A DNA stretch of 64,000 bases from Pseudomonas sp. (GCA_030699825.1 JAUYKV010000036.1:1-64000), one strand, 5' to 3'; positions 38,166 to 47,730 are shown, counted from the stretch's first letter. The notes: a model not told the origin generated them from the letters alone. Translations and numbers: made by a program.

Positions 38166-39287
38166 GTGCACATCGGTGTTCCTCACGAAACCCATGTCGG
38201 TGAGACGCGCGTTGCCGCGACCCCCGAGACCATCAAGAAGCTGATCGGCCAAGGCCATCAGGTCACCATTCAAAGCGGTGCCGGCGTCAGCGCCAGCATC
38301 CCGGACAGCGCCTATGAAGCAGTGGGCGCAAGCATCGGCAGCGATGCCGCCACCCTCGGCGCCGACCTGGTGTTGAAGGTCGTGGCGCCGAACGATGCCG
38401 AGTTGGCGCATATGAAGACCGGCGCTGTGCTGGTCGGCATGCTCAACCCGTTCAGCAACGAGACCATCGCGCGGATCAATGCCCGCGGCATTACCGCCTT
38501 CGCTCTCGAAGCCGCGCCGCGCACCTCGCGCGCGCAGAGCCTCGACGTGCTCTCGTCGCAGGCCAACATCGCCGGCTACAAGGCGGTGCTGCTGGCCGCT
38601 CACCACTACCCGCGCTTCATGCCGATGCTGATGACCGCCGCCGGTACGGTGAAGGCCGCCCGCGTGCTGATTCTCGGCGCTGGTGTCGCCGGCCTGCAGG
38701 CCATCGCCACGGCCAAGCGCCTGGGGGCGGTGATCGAGGCCTCGGACGTACGTCCGGCGGTGAAGGAGCAGATCGAGTCGCTCGGCGCCAAGTTCGTCGA
38801 TGTGCCCTGCGAGACCGATGAAGAGCGCGAATGCGCCGAAGGCGTTGGTGGCTACGCGCGGCCGATGCCGGCCTCGTGGATGGAGCGCCAGGCCAAGGCG
38901 GTGCACGAGCGCGCCAAGCAGGCCGATATCGTTATCACCACCGCGCTGATTCCGGGGCGCAAGGCGCCGACCCTGCTGCATGCCGCCACCGTGGCGGAGA
39001 TGAAGCCGGGCTCGGTGATCATCGATCTCGCCGCAGCGCAAGGCGGCAACTGCCCGCTGACGGTGGCCGAACAGGTGATCGTCAGCAATGGCGTGACCAT
39101 CGTCGGTTACAGCAACCTGGCCACCCTGGTCCCCGCCGACGCCTCGGCGCTGTATGCGCGCAATCTGCTGGACTTCCTCAAGCTGGTCATCGACAAGGAC
39201 GGCCAGTTCCACCTCGACCTCGAAGACGACATCGTCGCCGCGTGCCTGATGTGCCGCGATGGCCAAATCGTCCGTAACAACGGTTAA
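38166..39287 (+). CDS. pntAA: NAD(P) transhydrogenase alpha subunit part 1 (NAD-binding, domain I)
   Basis: A 373-aa soluble domain I. The N-terminus is MHIGVPHETHVGETRVAATP and the Rossmann NAD motif is LILGAGVAGLQAIATAKRLG, with EASDVRP. It starts with GTG at 38166 behind a strong AGGAG site. It binds NAD(H) on the cytosolic side of the proton-translocating transhydrogenase. The subunit is split from the membrane part (pntAB), as in P. aeruginosa PA0195. Confidence 0.94.
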   Translation: MHIGVPHETHVGETRVAATPETIKKLIGQGHQVTIQSGAGVSASIPDSAYEAVGASIGSDAATLGADLVLKVVAPNDAELAHMKTGAVLVGMLNPFSNETIARINARGITAFALEAAPRTSRAQSLDVLSSQANIAGYKAVLLAAHHYPRFMPMLMTAAGTVKAARVLILGAGVAGLQAIATAKRLGAVIEASDVRPAVKEQIESLGAKFVDVPCETDEERECAEGVGGYARPMPASWMERQAKAVHERAKQADIVITTALIPGRKAPTLLHAATVAEMKPGSVIIDLAAAQGGNCPLTVAEQVIVSNGVTIVGYSNLATLVPADASALYARNLLDFLKLVIDKDGQFHLDLEDDIVAACLMCRDGQIVRNNG

Positions 39288-39299
39288 AGGAGCAGGAAT

Positions 39300-39614
39300 A
39301 TGGATCTGATTTCCGATGGCATCTACAACCTGATCATCTTCGTGCTGGCCATCTACATCGGCTACCACGTGGTCTGGAACGTCACCCCGGCCCTGCACAC
39401 CCCGCTGATGTCGGTAACCAACGCGATTTCCGCGATCGTCATCGTCGGCGCCATGCTCGCCGCAGCCCTGACCGTGACCCCGCTGGGCAAGACCATGGGC
39501 ACCCTGGCCGTGGCCCTGGCCGCGGTCAACGTGTTCGGCGGCTTCCTGGTAACCCGGCGCATGCTGGAAATGTTCAAGAAAAAAGCGCCTAAAGCACCTG
39601 TGGAGAAGCACTGA
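39300..39614 (+). CDS. pntAB: NAD(P) transhydrogenase alpha subunit part 2 (membrane)
   Basis: A 104-aa protein with three transmembrane helices ([32 protein letters not shown] and [16 protein letters not shown]). It corresponds to the C-terminal membrane part of E. coli PntA. It begins 12 bp after pntAA and ends 2 bp before pntB, so the three are co-translated. It forms part of the proton channel with PntB. Confidence 0.93.
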   Translation: MDLISDGIYNLIIFVLAIYIGYHVVWNVTPALHTPLMSVTNAISAIVIVGAMLAAALTVTPLGKTMGTLAVALAAVNVFGGFLVTRRMLEMFKKKAPKAPVEKH

Positions 39615-39616
39615 CC

Positions 39617-41053
39617 ATGAGCATGAACCTGATCACTGTTCTCTACCTGGTCGCCTCGATCTGTTTTATCCAGGCGCTCAAGGGTCTGTCGCACCCGACC
39701 AGTTCACGGCGCGGCAACTTGTTCGGCATGCTCGGTATGGGCCTGGCCATCGTCACCACCGTCGGTCTGGTGTACAAGCTCGGCAGCGAGCTGGCCACCC
39801 AGGGCCTGGGTTTCGTCATCATCGCTCTGCTGGTCGGCGGCAGCGTCGGCACCGTCATGGCCAAGCGCGTGGAAATGACCAAGATGCCCGAGCTGGTCGC
39901 CTTCATGCACAGCATGATCGGCCTGGCGGCGGTGTTTATTGCCATCGCTGCGGTGGTCGAGCCGCAGTCGCTGGGCATCGTTGCCAGCCTCGGCGATGCG
40001 ATCCCGGCCGGTAATCGCCTGGAGCTGTTCCTCGGCGCGGCCATCGGTGCCATCACCTTCTCTGGCTCGGTGATCGCCTTCGGCAAACTCTCGGGCAAGT
40101 ACCAGTTCCGCCTGTTCAAGAGCGCACCGGTGCAGTTCAAGGGCCAGCACAAGATCAACCTGGCGGTCGGCCTGGCGATTCTCGGCCTCGGCCTGGTCTA
40201 CACCTTCACCGGCAACCTCGGCGCCTTCGCCCTGCTGGTGGCCCTGGCCTTCGTCATCGGCGTGCTGATCATCATCCCGATCGGCGGCGCCGACATGCCG
40301 GTGGTGGTGTCGATGCTCAACAGCTACTCGGGCTGGGCGGCGGCCGGTATCGGCTTCTCGCTGAACAACTCGATGCTGATCATCGCCGGTTCGCTGGTCG
40401 GCTCCTCGGGTGCGATCCTCTCCTACATCATGTGCAAGGCGATGAACCGCTCGTTCTTCAACGTCATCCTCGGCGGCTTCGGCGGCGCCACGGATGCCGG
40501 CCCGGCCGCCGGCAGCCAGGAGGCGCGCCCGGTCAAATCCGGCTCGGCCGATGACGCCGCCTTCCTCCTGAGCAACGCCGATACCGTGATCATCGTGCCC
40601 GGCTACGGCCTGGCGGTGGCCCGCGCCCAGCACGCGCTGATGGAGCTGACCGAGAAGCTGACCCACCACGGGGTTACCGTGAAATTCGGCATCCACCCGG
40701 TGGCCGGCCGCATGCCCGGACACATGAACGTGCTGCTGGCCGAGGCCGAGGTGCCCTACGACATGGTGTTCGAGATGGAGGACATCAACTCCGAGTTCGG
40801 CCAGGCCGACGTGGTGCTGGTGCTCGGCGCCAACGACGTGGTCAACCCGGCGGCGAAGAACGATCCGAAGTCGCCGATCGCCGGCATGCCGATCCTCGAG
40901 GCCTACAAGGCCAAGACCGTGATCGTCAACAAGCGCTCGATGGCCAGCGGTTACGCCGGCCTGGACAACGAACTGTTCTACCTGGACAAGACCATGATGG
41001 TCTTCGGCGACGCCAAAAAGGTCATCGAGGACATGGTCAAAGCCGTCGACTGA
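39617..41053 (+). CDS. pntB: NAD(P) transhydrogenase beta subunit
   Basis: A 478-aa protein. About nine transmembrane helices lie in residues 1-260 (domain II). The C-terminal NADP domain (about 300-478) has VPGYGLAVARAQHA, HPVAGRMPGHMNVLLAEA and VLVLGANDVVNPAA. The enzyme uses the proton gradient to reduce NADP with NADH. Ends at a strong terminator. Confidence 0.96.
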   Translation: MSMNLITVLYLVASICFIQALKGLSHPTSSRRGNLFGMLGMGLAIVTTVGLVYKLGSELATQGLGFVIIALLVGGSVGTVMAKRVEMTKMPELVAFMHSMIGLAAVFIAIAAVVEPQSLGIVASLGDAIPAGNRLELFLGAAIGAITFSGSVIAFGKLSGKYQFRLFKSAPVQFKGQHKINLAVGLAILGLGLVYTFTGNLGAFALLVALAFVIGVLIIIPIGGADMPVVVSMLNSYSGWAAAGIGFSLNNSMLIIAGSLVGSSGAILSYIMCKAMNRSFFNVILGGFGGATDAGPAAGSQEARPVKSGSADDAAFLLSNADTVIIVPGYGLAVARAQHALMELTEKLTHHGVTVKFGIHPVAGRMPGHMNVLLAEAEVPYDMVFEMEDINSEFGQADVVLVLGANDVVNPAAKNDPKSPIAGMPILEAYKAKTVIVNKRSMASGYAGLDNELFYLDKTMMVFGDAKKVIEDMVKAVD

Positions 41054-41071
41054 CCGCTGCTGCGCATGACC

Positions 41072-41101
41072 AAACCCGGCCACTGCGTGCCGGGTTTTTT
41101 C
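41072..41101 (+). terminator. Rho-independent terminator after pntB
   Basis: AAACCCGGC and GCCGGGTTT form a 9-bp stem around an 8-nt loop, followed by TTTTTT. It begins 18 bp past the pntB stop. Confidence 0.88.
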
Positions 41102-41488
41102 TGCATGCAGCAGCGCCGCGTTCTCCCTCGACGACTTCTCTGCAGGGCCTCGTTATCCATACAGATCGCCCCGAGCCAGCAACGAAATTCGATAAAAAGC
41201 TGAACCACAGATCAACGACACCCACCAATCAATTTAAAACTGTACCTGCAGTCAATCACTGCCTTTCTATCTACCAACGAGAAAATAAGCTGTCTTTATA
41301 GCTATTTCGCGGTAATTCACTTATCACCAGTACAGCTATCATAAAAAATAGCAAAACAGTTACCAAGCAAACTATCTAATAGCTCAACAATATAATCCAA
41401 CTGTGACTATTGCACCGGTTGCAAGAAGCGGAACATGGGCACCAGGCAAAACACTCTCTAGACCCGCCACAAGCGGAAGGATGACACC
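41102..41488. promoter_or_regulatory. AT-rich region upstream of the first DUF1127 gene
   Basis: From about 41220 to 41400 the sequence is far more AT-rich than the rest of the window (for example ATCATAAAAAATAGCAAAAC). No open frame has coding character. It is a plausible promoter or H-NS/MvaT-type silencing region for the DUF1127 pair. Confidence 0.4.
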
Positions 41489-41704
41489 ATGGAACGTACA
41501 CTCAGTTCCGACCTGCTTTTTCAAACCAACTCCTCCAACGCCACCAGCGGCCTGCCGCTGCGCATGCTTGCCGCCCTGCTCACCTGGCAGCGCCGCATCG
41601 TCAGCCGCCGCCAACTGGCGCGCCTGGATGCCCGCCTGCTCGCCGATGCCGGCATCAGCGAGGCCCAGCGCCACGCCGAGTTGAGCAAGCCGTTCTGGCG
41701 TTAA
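41489..41704 (+). CDS. DUF1127 small protein, copy 1
   Basis: A 71-aa protein with the C-terminal DUF1127 motif RRQLARLDARLLADAGISE and the invariant end KPFWR. The basic LTWQRRIVSRRQLARL helix suggests RNA or nucleic-acid contact, as proposed for short DUF1127 proteins of alphaproteobacteria. The function here is unknown. It is preceded by CGGAAGGATG. A paralog follows 250 bp later. Confidence 0.85.
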   Translation: MERTLSSDLLFQTNSSNATSGLPLRMLAALLTWQRRIVSRRQLARLDARLLADAGISEAQRHAELSKPFWR

Positions 41705-41954
41705 GGCTGACGGCGCAAGCCGCTGTACTCGCTCTGACTCTGATCAACCCGCCCACGCCCAGCGTTGGCGGGTTTTGTCGTTATGCGCCGGAGCGAGCGG
41801 CACAGCTTGCCTCGCGCACCAGCAGAACAGTTTTATAAAAACAGCAACTGACCCAGTACACTTTTGCCTGGCTGTGGCTGCCAGGCGCTCCAATGGTGCG
41901 CGACCATGGATACCCATACCGCCACGCCCGCCCTGTACGGGAAGGATCATTGCC

Positions 41955-42161
41955 ATGGAGCGCATTCTCAGCGACATTCCAACAACGCTAGACCAGCCAC
42001 ACAGCGGCCCGCTCGCCCGCCTGCGCGGCAGCCTCAAGCGCTGGCAGCTGAATATCCGCACCCGCCGCCAACTGGCCAGGCTGGATCCACACCTGTTGGC
42101 CGATGCCGGCATCAGTCCCGGCGAACGCCTGGCAGAGCTGGAAAAGCCGTTCTGGCGCTAA
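41955..42161 (+). CDS. DUF1127 small protein, copy 2
   Basis: A 68-aa paralog: MERILSDIP at the start (MERTLSSDL in copy 1) and RRQLARLDPHLLADAGISP ... EKPFWR at the end. The start at 41955 behind GAAGGATC is chosen over a longer frame from 41775. The two genes share the same strand and layout and look like a tandem duplication. Confidence 0.83.
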   Translation: MERILSDIPTTLDQPHSGPLARLRGSLKRWQLNIRTRRQLARLDPHLLADAGISPGERLAELEKPFWR

Positions 42162-42258
42162 GCCAGCATGGTGTCTCGACTGCCCCCTGAGCTAGGCTTG
42201 TCACAATTGTTGCGTGGCCGATTGTCACGCTGTTGAAAGATGGCTCAGGAGTTTGACC

Positions 42259-42576
42259 ATGATCGCTTTGCGCGCGCTTGGCTTTTCTGCCGCGTTGGTG
42301 CTGGCCAGCAGCGCCACGGCTTCCAGTTTCGTCGCCACCACCGATACCCTGGGCGGCGCACTAATGGGCACCTCGGACGCCACTTCCGACGCCAGCTCTT
42401 CGCTGCGTGACGACAAGATCGTGCTGGCCGCCCGTGGCGACGCGGCCAGTTTCATCGCCAGTCAGGGCGCCATTCGCGGCGTGCAGCTGGAAGCGGCGCT
42501 GCAGCACATCCGTCAGCAAGCCCCCGATCTGCTTGCCGACGATGAGCAACTGGCGCAAGCGATTCTAAGCCGCTGA
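42259..42576 (+). CDS. DUF2388 periplasmic protein, copy 1
   Basis: A 105-aa protein with signal peptide about 1-21 (cleaved after TAS or ASA). The mature part has the DUF2388 blocks SFVATTDTLGGAL, SLRDDKIVLAARGDAASFIAS and QGAIRGVQLEAAL. This family is largely restricted to Pseudomonas and has no known function to me. An AGGAG site supports the ATG at 42259. A paralog follows. Confidence 0.83.
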   Translation: MIALRALGFSAALVLASSATASSFVATTDTLGGALMGTSDATSDASSSLRDDKIVLAARGDAASFIASQGAIRGVQLEAALQHIRQQAPDLLADDEQLAQAILSR

Positions 42577-42736
42577 AGCACCAACAGGCGGGCATGCCGC
42601 CACGTAGTCGCACGGTTTCATGGCCGATGCAGTAGGCTTGCCATGTCCAGCGAGGCCTTGCGTGGTTAGCCATGCGCAGGAACTGCCGGCACTGATAGCC
42701 ATCAAATCCTCATCATCTGTTTTCCCGGAGATTGCC

Positions 42737-43057
42737 ATGCATCGTTCCTTGCTCGTCGCTGCCGCCCTGCTTGCCTTGTCCGTCGGCAGTGTCCAGGCAC
42801 AAACCCTGGTTGCCACCAGCAATATCATTGTCCGTGCGCTGGATCGCACCTTTGACTTCACCTCGGACACCACCACTTCGGTACGCGACTCGAAAGTCGT
42901 CCTCGCCGCCCGTGACGATGCAGCCAGTTTCGTCGCCAGCCAGGGCGCGATCCGTGGCGCCCAGCTGGAAGCAGCGCTTGGCACCATTCGCAGCCGTGTG
43001 CCTGAGGCTCAGCACGCGTCCGATCAGGTATTGGCCGAAGCCATTCTCGCCAGGTGA
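42737..43057 (+). CDS. DUF2388 periplasmic protein, copy 2
   Basis: A 106-aa protein with signal peptide about 1-22 (SVQA/QT). It shares SVRDSKVVLAARDDAASFVAS and QGAIRGAQLEAAL with copy 1. Its stop overlaps the start of the DUF4105 gene (GTGA), implying translational coupling, so DUF2388 and DUF4105 proteins probably work together in the periplasm or at the outer membrane. Confidence 0.83.
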   Translation: MHRSLLVAAALLALSVGSVQAQTLVATSNIIVRALDRTFDFTSDTTTSVRDSKVVLAARDDAASFVASQGAIRGAQLEAALGTIRSRVPEAQHASDQVLAEAILAR

Positions 43058-45009
43058 GCCTTGCCCGCGCCTGGCTGCTGACCCTCGCTCTACTGACCAG
43101 CGTCGGCAGCCATGCCGAGCTGCGTCTGGTGCTGGACAGCGCCACACTCGACAGCAGTGAACGGCAGGCCAGTCAGCGCCTATTGGACGAAGCCCTCAGC
43201 GCCCTTCCTCCCAGTTTCAAACAGCGCCTGGATCGCCGCGTCACAGTGCGCTGGCGACCCATGCCAGCCGAGGTCTATGGCCGCGCCGGACGCTTCAGCG
43301 GCATCGAACTGAACAGCCAGCTGTTGCCGTCCCTCAACGATGGCAGCGCTGCTACCACGCCGACTCAGCGGCCGCATGGCAACGTGCGTCGTGAGCTGCT
43401 GGCCACCGTGCTGCACGAACTAACCCATCTCTATGACCGCGCGCAGCTCTGGACACCGGACGAAAAACGCCTGCTGCAGCGCTGCCGACTGCGTCTGGCC
43501 AGCCTCGGTCCGGTCGGCTTGCCCGATGCTTGCCGTGGTCAAACCGCGCGGCGCTTCACCCTCAGCGACAACCCGAGCCTGCTCGACCTGGCCGGTTGGC
43601 CACAGCAGGTCGGTAGCCGCGGTGCACGTGAGCAGACCAACGGTCAGGTAGCGCGCAGCCCGGATGTTTACGAGCTGAGCAATCCACTCGAGTTCGTCGC
43701 GGTGAACATCGAGTACTTCCTCCTTGACCCAAGCTACGCCTGTCGCCGGCCCTCGCTGGCGCGTCACCTGCGCGAGCATTTCGCCGGCTGGACACCACCC
43801 CACCAGTTGCCCTGCGCCGACGCTTACGCCTACCTCAATGCCGGCCGCGATTTCGCCCGCCAGCCGCTGGGCACGCTCGATCCCGAGCGGGTTTACCAAA
43901 TCGACTACCTGCTCGCCGAGGCCAACCAGCAATGGGCCAGCCGCTGGGGCCACAGCATGCTGCGCCTGGTGATCTGCGCCCCCGGCCGGCCGCGCGGGCC
44001 GGATTGCCGGCTGGATCTGGACGAACACCTGGTGCTGTCCTACCGGGCCTTCGTCGGCGATCTGCAACTGTCCAGCTGGGACGGCCTGACCGGCGCCTAC
44101 CCGTCGCGGCTGTTCGTCTTGCCGCTGGCCCAGGTGATCGAGGAATACACCAAGGTCGAGCTGCGCAGCCTGGCCTCGGTGCCGCTGCAGCTCGACCGTG
44201 TGCAACTGGAGCGATTGGTCACCCGTGCCGCCGAACAGCATTGGAGCTACGACGGCGACTACTACTTCATCTCCAACAACTGCGCGGTGGAAACCCTCAA
44301 GCTGCTCCGCAGCGGCAGCCAGCATCCCGGCCTGCAGGCGCTCGACAGCATCCTGCCCAACGGCCTGCTCGACACCCTGGTGGCGCGCAACCTGGCCGAT
44401 CGCAGCGTGCTCGACGACCCGCGCGAGGCCCTGCGCCTGGGCTATCGCTTCGACTCCTTCCGCGATCGTTACCAGGCCATGTTCAGGGTGCTGCAGCAGC
44501 GCCTGCCGATTAAGCAGGAGAATGTCGAAGACTGGCTTGCACAGACCTCCGCAGCCCGTCGCCCCTGGTTCGCCAAGGCCGACCTGCGCGCCAGCGCCGC
44601 GCTGCTGCTGCTCGAACAAGCAGCGCTACGCCGGCAACTGCTGCTGGCCCAGGACGAACTCAAGCGCCGTTACCTTACCGGCCGCGCGGCCAAGGATCCG
44701 AGCCTGGACAAGGCCGGCGGTGCGCTGGAGCAGATTCTCGCCAACAGTGGTTTTCTCAGCCGCCCGGCAGAGCTGCTCGAGGGCGGTTACGGCCTGCCGC
44801 AACGCGCCGAATGGCAACGCCTGGAAGCCGAGAGCCGTAACCGCCAGCAGCAATTACGCCAGCTCAGCGACGACCTCGACCAGGAAGTGCGCAACCTGCT
44901 GGAGCCGACACGCCTGGCCGAACTGGAGGCCAACGAAGCCAACCTGGTGCAGCTTGGCGAACACCTGCGCGCGCTGCACAAGGCCAGCGGCGGCTTGATA
45001 CTGCCGTAG
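43054..45009 (+). CDS. DUF4105 (Lnb-type) periplasmic protein with zincin-like motif
   Basis: A 651-aa exported protein (signal peptide about 1-21, SHA/EL). Residues 121-128 read HELTHLYD, a metalloprotease-like HExxH motif, with a possible third ligand in NPLEFVAVNIEYF (about 208-220). The centre (about 285-440) is the DUF4105 domain with ASRWGHSMLRLV, YDGDYYFISNNCAVETL and other Cys/His residues reminiscent of NlpC/P60-like thiol hydrolases. The C-terminal 150 residues are probably coiled coil (RRQLLLAQDELKRRY, RLEAESRNRQQQLRQLSDDL). It starts with GTG overlapping the DUF2388 stop. Substrate is unknown; an envelope lipoprotein or peptidoglycan target is a guess. Confidence 0.78.
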   Translation: MSLARAWLLTLALLTSVGSHAELRLVLDSATLDSSERQASQRLLDEALSALPPSFKQRLDRRVTVRWRPMPAEVYGRAGRFSGIELNSQLLPSLNDGSAATTPTQRPHGNVRRELLATVLHELTHLYDRAQLWTPDEKRLLQRCRLRLASLGPVGLPDACRGQTARRFTLSDNPSLLDLAGWPQQVGSRGAREQTNGQVARSPDVYELSNPLEFVAVNIEYFLLDPSYACRRPSLARHLREHFAGWTPPHQLPCADAYAYLNAGRDFARQPLGTLDPERVYQIDYLLAEANQQWASRWGHSMLRLVICAPGRPRGPDCRLDLDEHLVLSYRAFVGDLQLSSWDGLTGAYPSRLFVLPLAQVIEEYTKVELRSLASVPLQLDRVQLERLVTRAAEQHWSYDGDYYFISNNCAVETLKLLRSGSQHPGLQALDSILPNGLLDTLVARNLADRSVLDDPREALRLGYRFDSFRDRYQAMFRVLQQRLPIKQENVEDWLAQTSAARRPWFAKADLRASAALLLLEQAALRRQLLLAQDELKRRYLTGRAAKDPSLDKAGGALEQILANSGFLSRPAELLEGGYGLPQRAEWQRLEAESRNRQQQLRQLSDDLDQEVRNLLEPTRLAELEANEANLVQLGEHLRALHKASGGLILP

Positions 45010-45084
45010 GTTGGATCGGGCGCGCCTCCTACGAAACGGCTGCTCGGACACAATTCGGGGACGATTTTGACGCTAAACCGCTCC

Positions 45085-45190
45085 CGGATTGCATTCGGGG
45101 CTACGGGAGAGCGCAACAACGTAGCCTGGATAAGCGCAGCGCAATCCGGGAGCGCAAGCGCCGCCATCCCGGATTGCGCCAAGGCCTGCT
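45085..45190. repeat. GTAGCC...CCGGATTGC repeat cluster, copy 2
   Basis: CCCGGATTGC-type words occur near 45089, 45140 (as the complement GCAATCCGGG) and 45168, with GTAGCCTGGATAAGCGCAGC at 45121-45140. It belongs to the family at 26253-26330 and 61284-61358. Confidence 0.5.
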
Positions 45191-45234
45191 CGATAAATTT
45201 AGGCGGGCTACAAAAGTGCAAAGCCTTGCCCGTC

Positions 45235-45639
45235 CTACGGAATCTGCTCCTGCCACTCATCAGGCAACTGCTCATCCAGATGCAGCCAGGGCAAACGGCT
45301 CTGGACCCAGATATGCCGATCCGCCGGCGCCAGTTCCGGTTGATCCAGGGTGGCGACGGTGATGTCCAGGGTCTGCGGACTGCGCGTGGTGAACAACGTC
45401 AGCTGCGCGCCGCAAGTCGGACAGAAACTGCGCGTGCAACTGGCGGACGAGGCGAACTCGGTCGCGGTACCGGCCAGCCATTCAAAGCTCGCCAGCGGCA
45501 CCGTGAGCCAGGTGGTGACGATGCTGCCGCTGCTGCGCCGGCACACCGTGCAATGGCAGTGGGCGATATCGGCCAAGGCTGCGGCGAATTGATAACGCAA
45601 GGCGCCGCACTGGCAGCCACCGCTGTGAACGTCGTTCAT
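45235..45639 (-). CDS. GFA family protein
   Basis: A 134-aa zinc protein of the same family as 10762-11175. Metal cysteines are C9 and C11 (GGCQCG), C28, C30 and C33 (CHCTVC) and the CPTC pair. Specific activity is unknown. It is divergent from the AEC transporter and faces the DUF4105 gene. Confidence 0.83.
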   Translation of the reverse strand: MNDVHSGGCQCGALRYQFAAALADIAHCHCTVCRRSSGSIVTTWLTVPLASFEWLAGTATEFASSASCTRSFCPTCGAQLTLFTTRSPQTLDITVATLDQPELAPADRHIWVQSRLPWLHLDEQLPDEWQEQIP

Positions 45640-45744
45640 AGACCCTCCTCGTACGCATTAACTTCAGCCTAATACCTTTTAACGGCCTTGCGCCGTTGTG
45701 CCGCGCTCTCCAAGATGGTCGCTGGTTCGCTGGCGGGGATTGCC

Positions 45745-46656
45745 GTGCTGGAGTTGTTGCTGGCCTTGTGGCCATTGTTCGCCTTGATCGTCGCCGGCTA
45801 CGCGCTACGCCGCCTGGACTTCCCCAGCGAAGCCTTCTGGCCCGGCGCCGAGCGGCTGAACTACTTCATCCTGTTTCCCGCCCTGCTGTTCAGCAGCCTG
45901 GCCAACGCGCCGCTGGACAACCCGGCGCTGCCCCGCCTGGCCCTGGCGGTGCTGCTCGGCCTGGGTATCGCCTGGCTGGCGCTGCTCCTGCTGCGGCGCC
46001 TGCGCGGCTGGCCGGCCGGGCGCTTCGGTGCCTTCAGCCAGGGCATCCTGCGTTTCAACACCTACCTGGGCCTGGCCGCGGTGGGCAGCCTGTACGGCCA
46101 GGCGGGCTTGACCCTGGCCGCCTTGATGCTGGCCTTGATGGTGCCGACGGTAAACGTGCTATCGGTCTGGTCGCTGACTGCCGAGCGCGGTGTCAGTGCG
46201 CGCAGCCTGCTCCTGCCGATCCTGAAGAACCCGCTGATCCTCGCCTGTCTCGGCGGCACTCTGATCAACCTCAGCGGGCTCGGCCTGCCCGGCGGCAGCG
46301 AACGCCTGCTCGGCCTGCTCGCCGCCGCCAGCCTGCCGCTCGGCCTGCTCTGCGTCGGCGCGGCCCTGAAACCCGAGCAGCTCGGCGGCGAGATCCCCGC
46401 CCTGGTCTGGAACAGCAGCCTGCGCCTGCTGGCCATGCCGCTGCTGGCCTGGGCCGTAGCCTACGGCCTGCAATTGCCGGCGATGGAAAGCAGTGTACTG
46501 GTGCTGTTCTTCGCCCTGCCGACGGCGCCGACCGCCTATGTGCTGACCCGCCAACTGGGCGGCGACAGCCACCTGATGGCCGGGATCATCACCCTGCAGA
46601 CGCTGCTGGCGGCAGGCAGCTTGCCGTTGGTGCTGATGTTGCTCTCGGTCTTTTAG
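45745..46656 (+). CDS. AEC family (auxin efflux carrier-like) permease
   Basis: A 303-aa membrane protein with about ten hydrophobic segments in two halves. The start LELLLALWPLFALIVAGYAL, GILRFNTYLGLAAVG (the family RxNxY region) and the end GVIT-like GIITLQTLLAAGSLPLV are typical. The GTG at 45745 has GGGGA upstream and puts the first helix at the N-terminus; the longest frame starts at 45688. Substrate unknown, probably a small organic acid. Confidence 0.8.
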   Translation: MLELLLALWPLFALIVAGYALRRLDFPSEAFWPGAERLNYFILFPALLFSSLANAPLDNPALPRLALAVLLGLGIAWLALLLLRRLRGWPAGRFGAFSQGILRFNTYLGLAAVGSLYGQAGLTLAALMLALMVPTVNVLSVWSLTAERGVSARSLLLPILKNPLILACLGGTLINLSGLGLPGGSERLLGLLAAASLPLGLLCVGAALKPEQLGGEIPALVWNSSLRLLAMPLLAWAVAYGLQLPAMESSVLVLFFALPTAPTAYVLTRQLGGDSHLMAGIITLQTLLAAGSLPLVLMLLSVF

Positions 46657-46928
46657 CGAATCGACAGCTGTTAAATATATTGGACTAGCCGATACCGATT
46701 AAATCCAATAAAACCAATGTATTAACCATAAATACAGCAAAGCGCGGCGTCCTTGCGTACAGAAAATCAGCTTATTTGTTTGACATATTTTACGGCCTTG
46801 GCAAACTGGCTCGACTTTCCACGAGTGCGCTGCAGCGGCAAAGGAAAGCGGCAACACCCAGGAAGCTGCGCCGCGCCCCGGCCCTTCCCGCACAGCAATG
46901 GCAGGTTCAGCCTGCCCCAAGGTGATTT

Positions 46929-47714
46929 ATGTCCGACAACAAAACCCCGACCGCCAAACGCAAGCCCGTGGTCCTCATGTCCATGGGCGCCCAGGAACGC
47001 AAAGGGCATGCCTATCAGGTGATGACCCACAAGTACATCGCTCCCCTCGTTGAGATTTCCGACTGTGTACCGCTGCTGGCCCCGACCTGCTGCGGCACGG
47101 ATAATCTCGAGCAATACCTCGACATGGTCGATGGCGTTTACCTCACCGGCGCCGGCAGCAACATCGATCCGGAGCTCTATAACCAGGAAAACCTCACCCC
47201 GGACAAGGCCCAGGATCGCGACCGCGACCTGTTCGATCTGCCGCTGATCCGTGCCGCAGTCGCACGCGGTCTGCCGCTCTTCGGCATCTGCCGGGGGATG
47301 CAGGAAATCAACGTGGCCCTGGGGGGCGACATCCACCAGAAACTTTATGCCGCAGGCGACTTCGACGACCACCGCGAAGACTCTAACGACCCGGTGGATG
47401 TGCAGTACGGCGAAAGCCACAGCGTGCGCCTGGTAGCCGGCAGCTGGCTGGCCGATGTGCTGGAGAAGGATGAAATCACCATCAATTCGCTGCATGGCCA
47501 GGGTATCGCCACCCTGGGCGAAGGCCTTGAAGCACTGGCCTACGCCGAAGACGGCCTGATCGAAGCTATCCATGCCCCCGGATTGGCGCAGTTCACCCTG
47601 GCGGTGCAGTGGCATCCGGAATGGCAGGCCAGTGCCAACCCCGACTCGGTGAAAATCTTCCAGGCCTTCGGCGAAGCCTGTCGTCAGCGCATGGCGCAGG
47701 CTGACCAGCGGTAG
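46929..47714 (+). CDS. Class I glutamine-amidotransferase-like gamma-glutamyl hydrolase (PuuD/PauD-like)
   Basis: A 261-aa hydrolase of the peptidase C26 family. The nucleophile is C121 (FGICRGMQ), the catalytic His/Glu pair is in VQWHPEWQ (about 228-235), and the oxyanion loop is YLTGAGSNIDP. Relatives release GABA from gamma-glutamyl-GABA in putrescine use. No polyamine genes are adjacent, so the substrate is open. Confidence 0.83.
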   Translation: MSDNKTPTAKRKPVVLMSMGAQERKGHAYQVMTHKYIAPLVEISDCVPLLAPTCCGTDNLEQYLDMVDGVYLTGAGSNIDPELYNQENLTPDKAQDRDRDLFDLPLIRAAVARGLPLFGICRGMQEINVALGGDIHQKLYAAGDFDDHREDSNDPVDVQYGESHSVRLVAGSWLADVLEKDEITINSLHGQGIATLGEGLEALAYAEDGLIEAIHAPGLAQFTLAVQWHPEWQASANPDSVKIFQAFGEACRQRMAQADQR

Positions 47715-47730
47715 CGCACCAACGCCTTGC

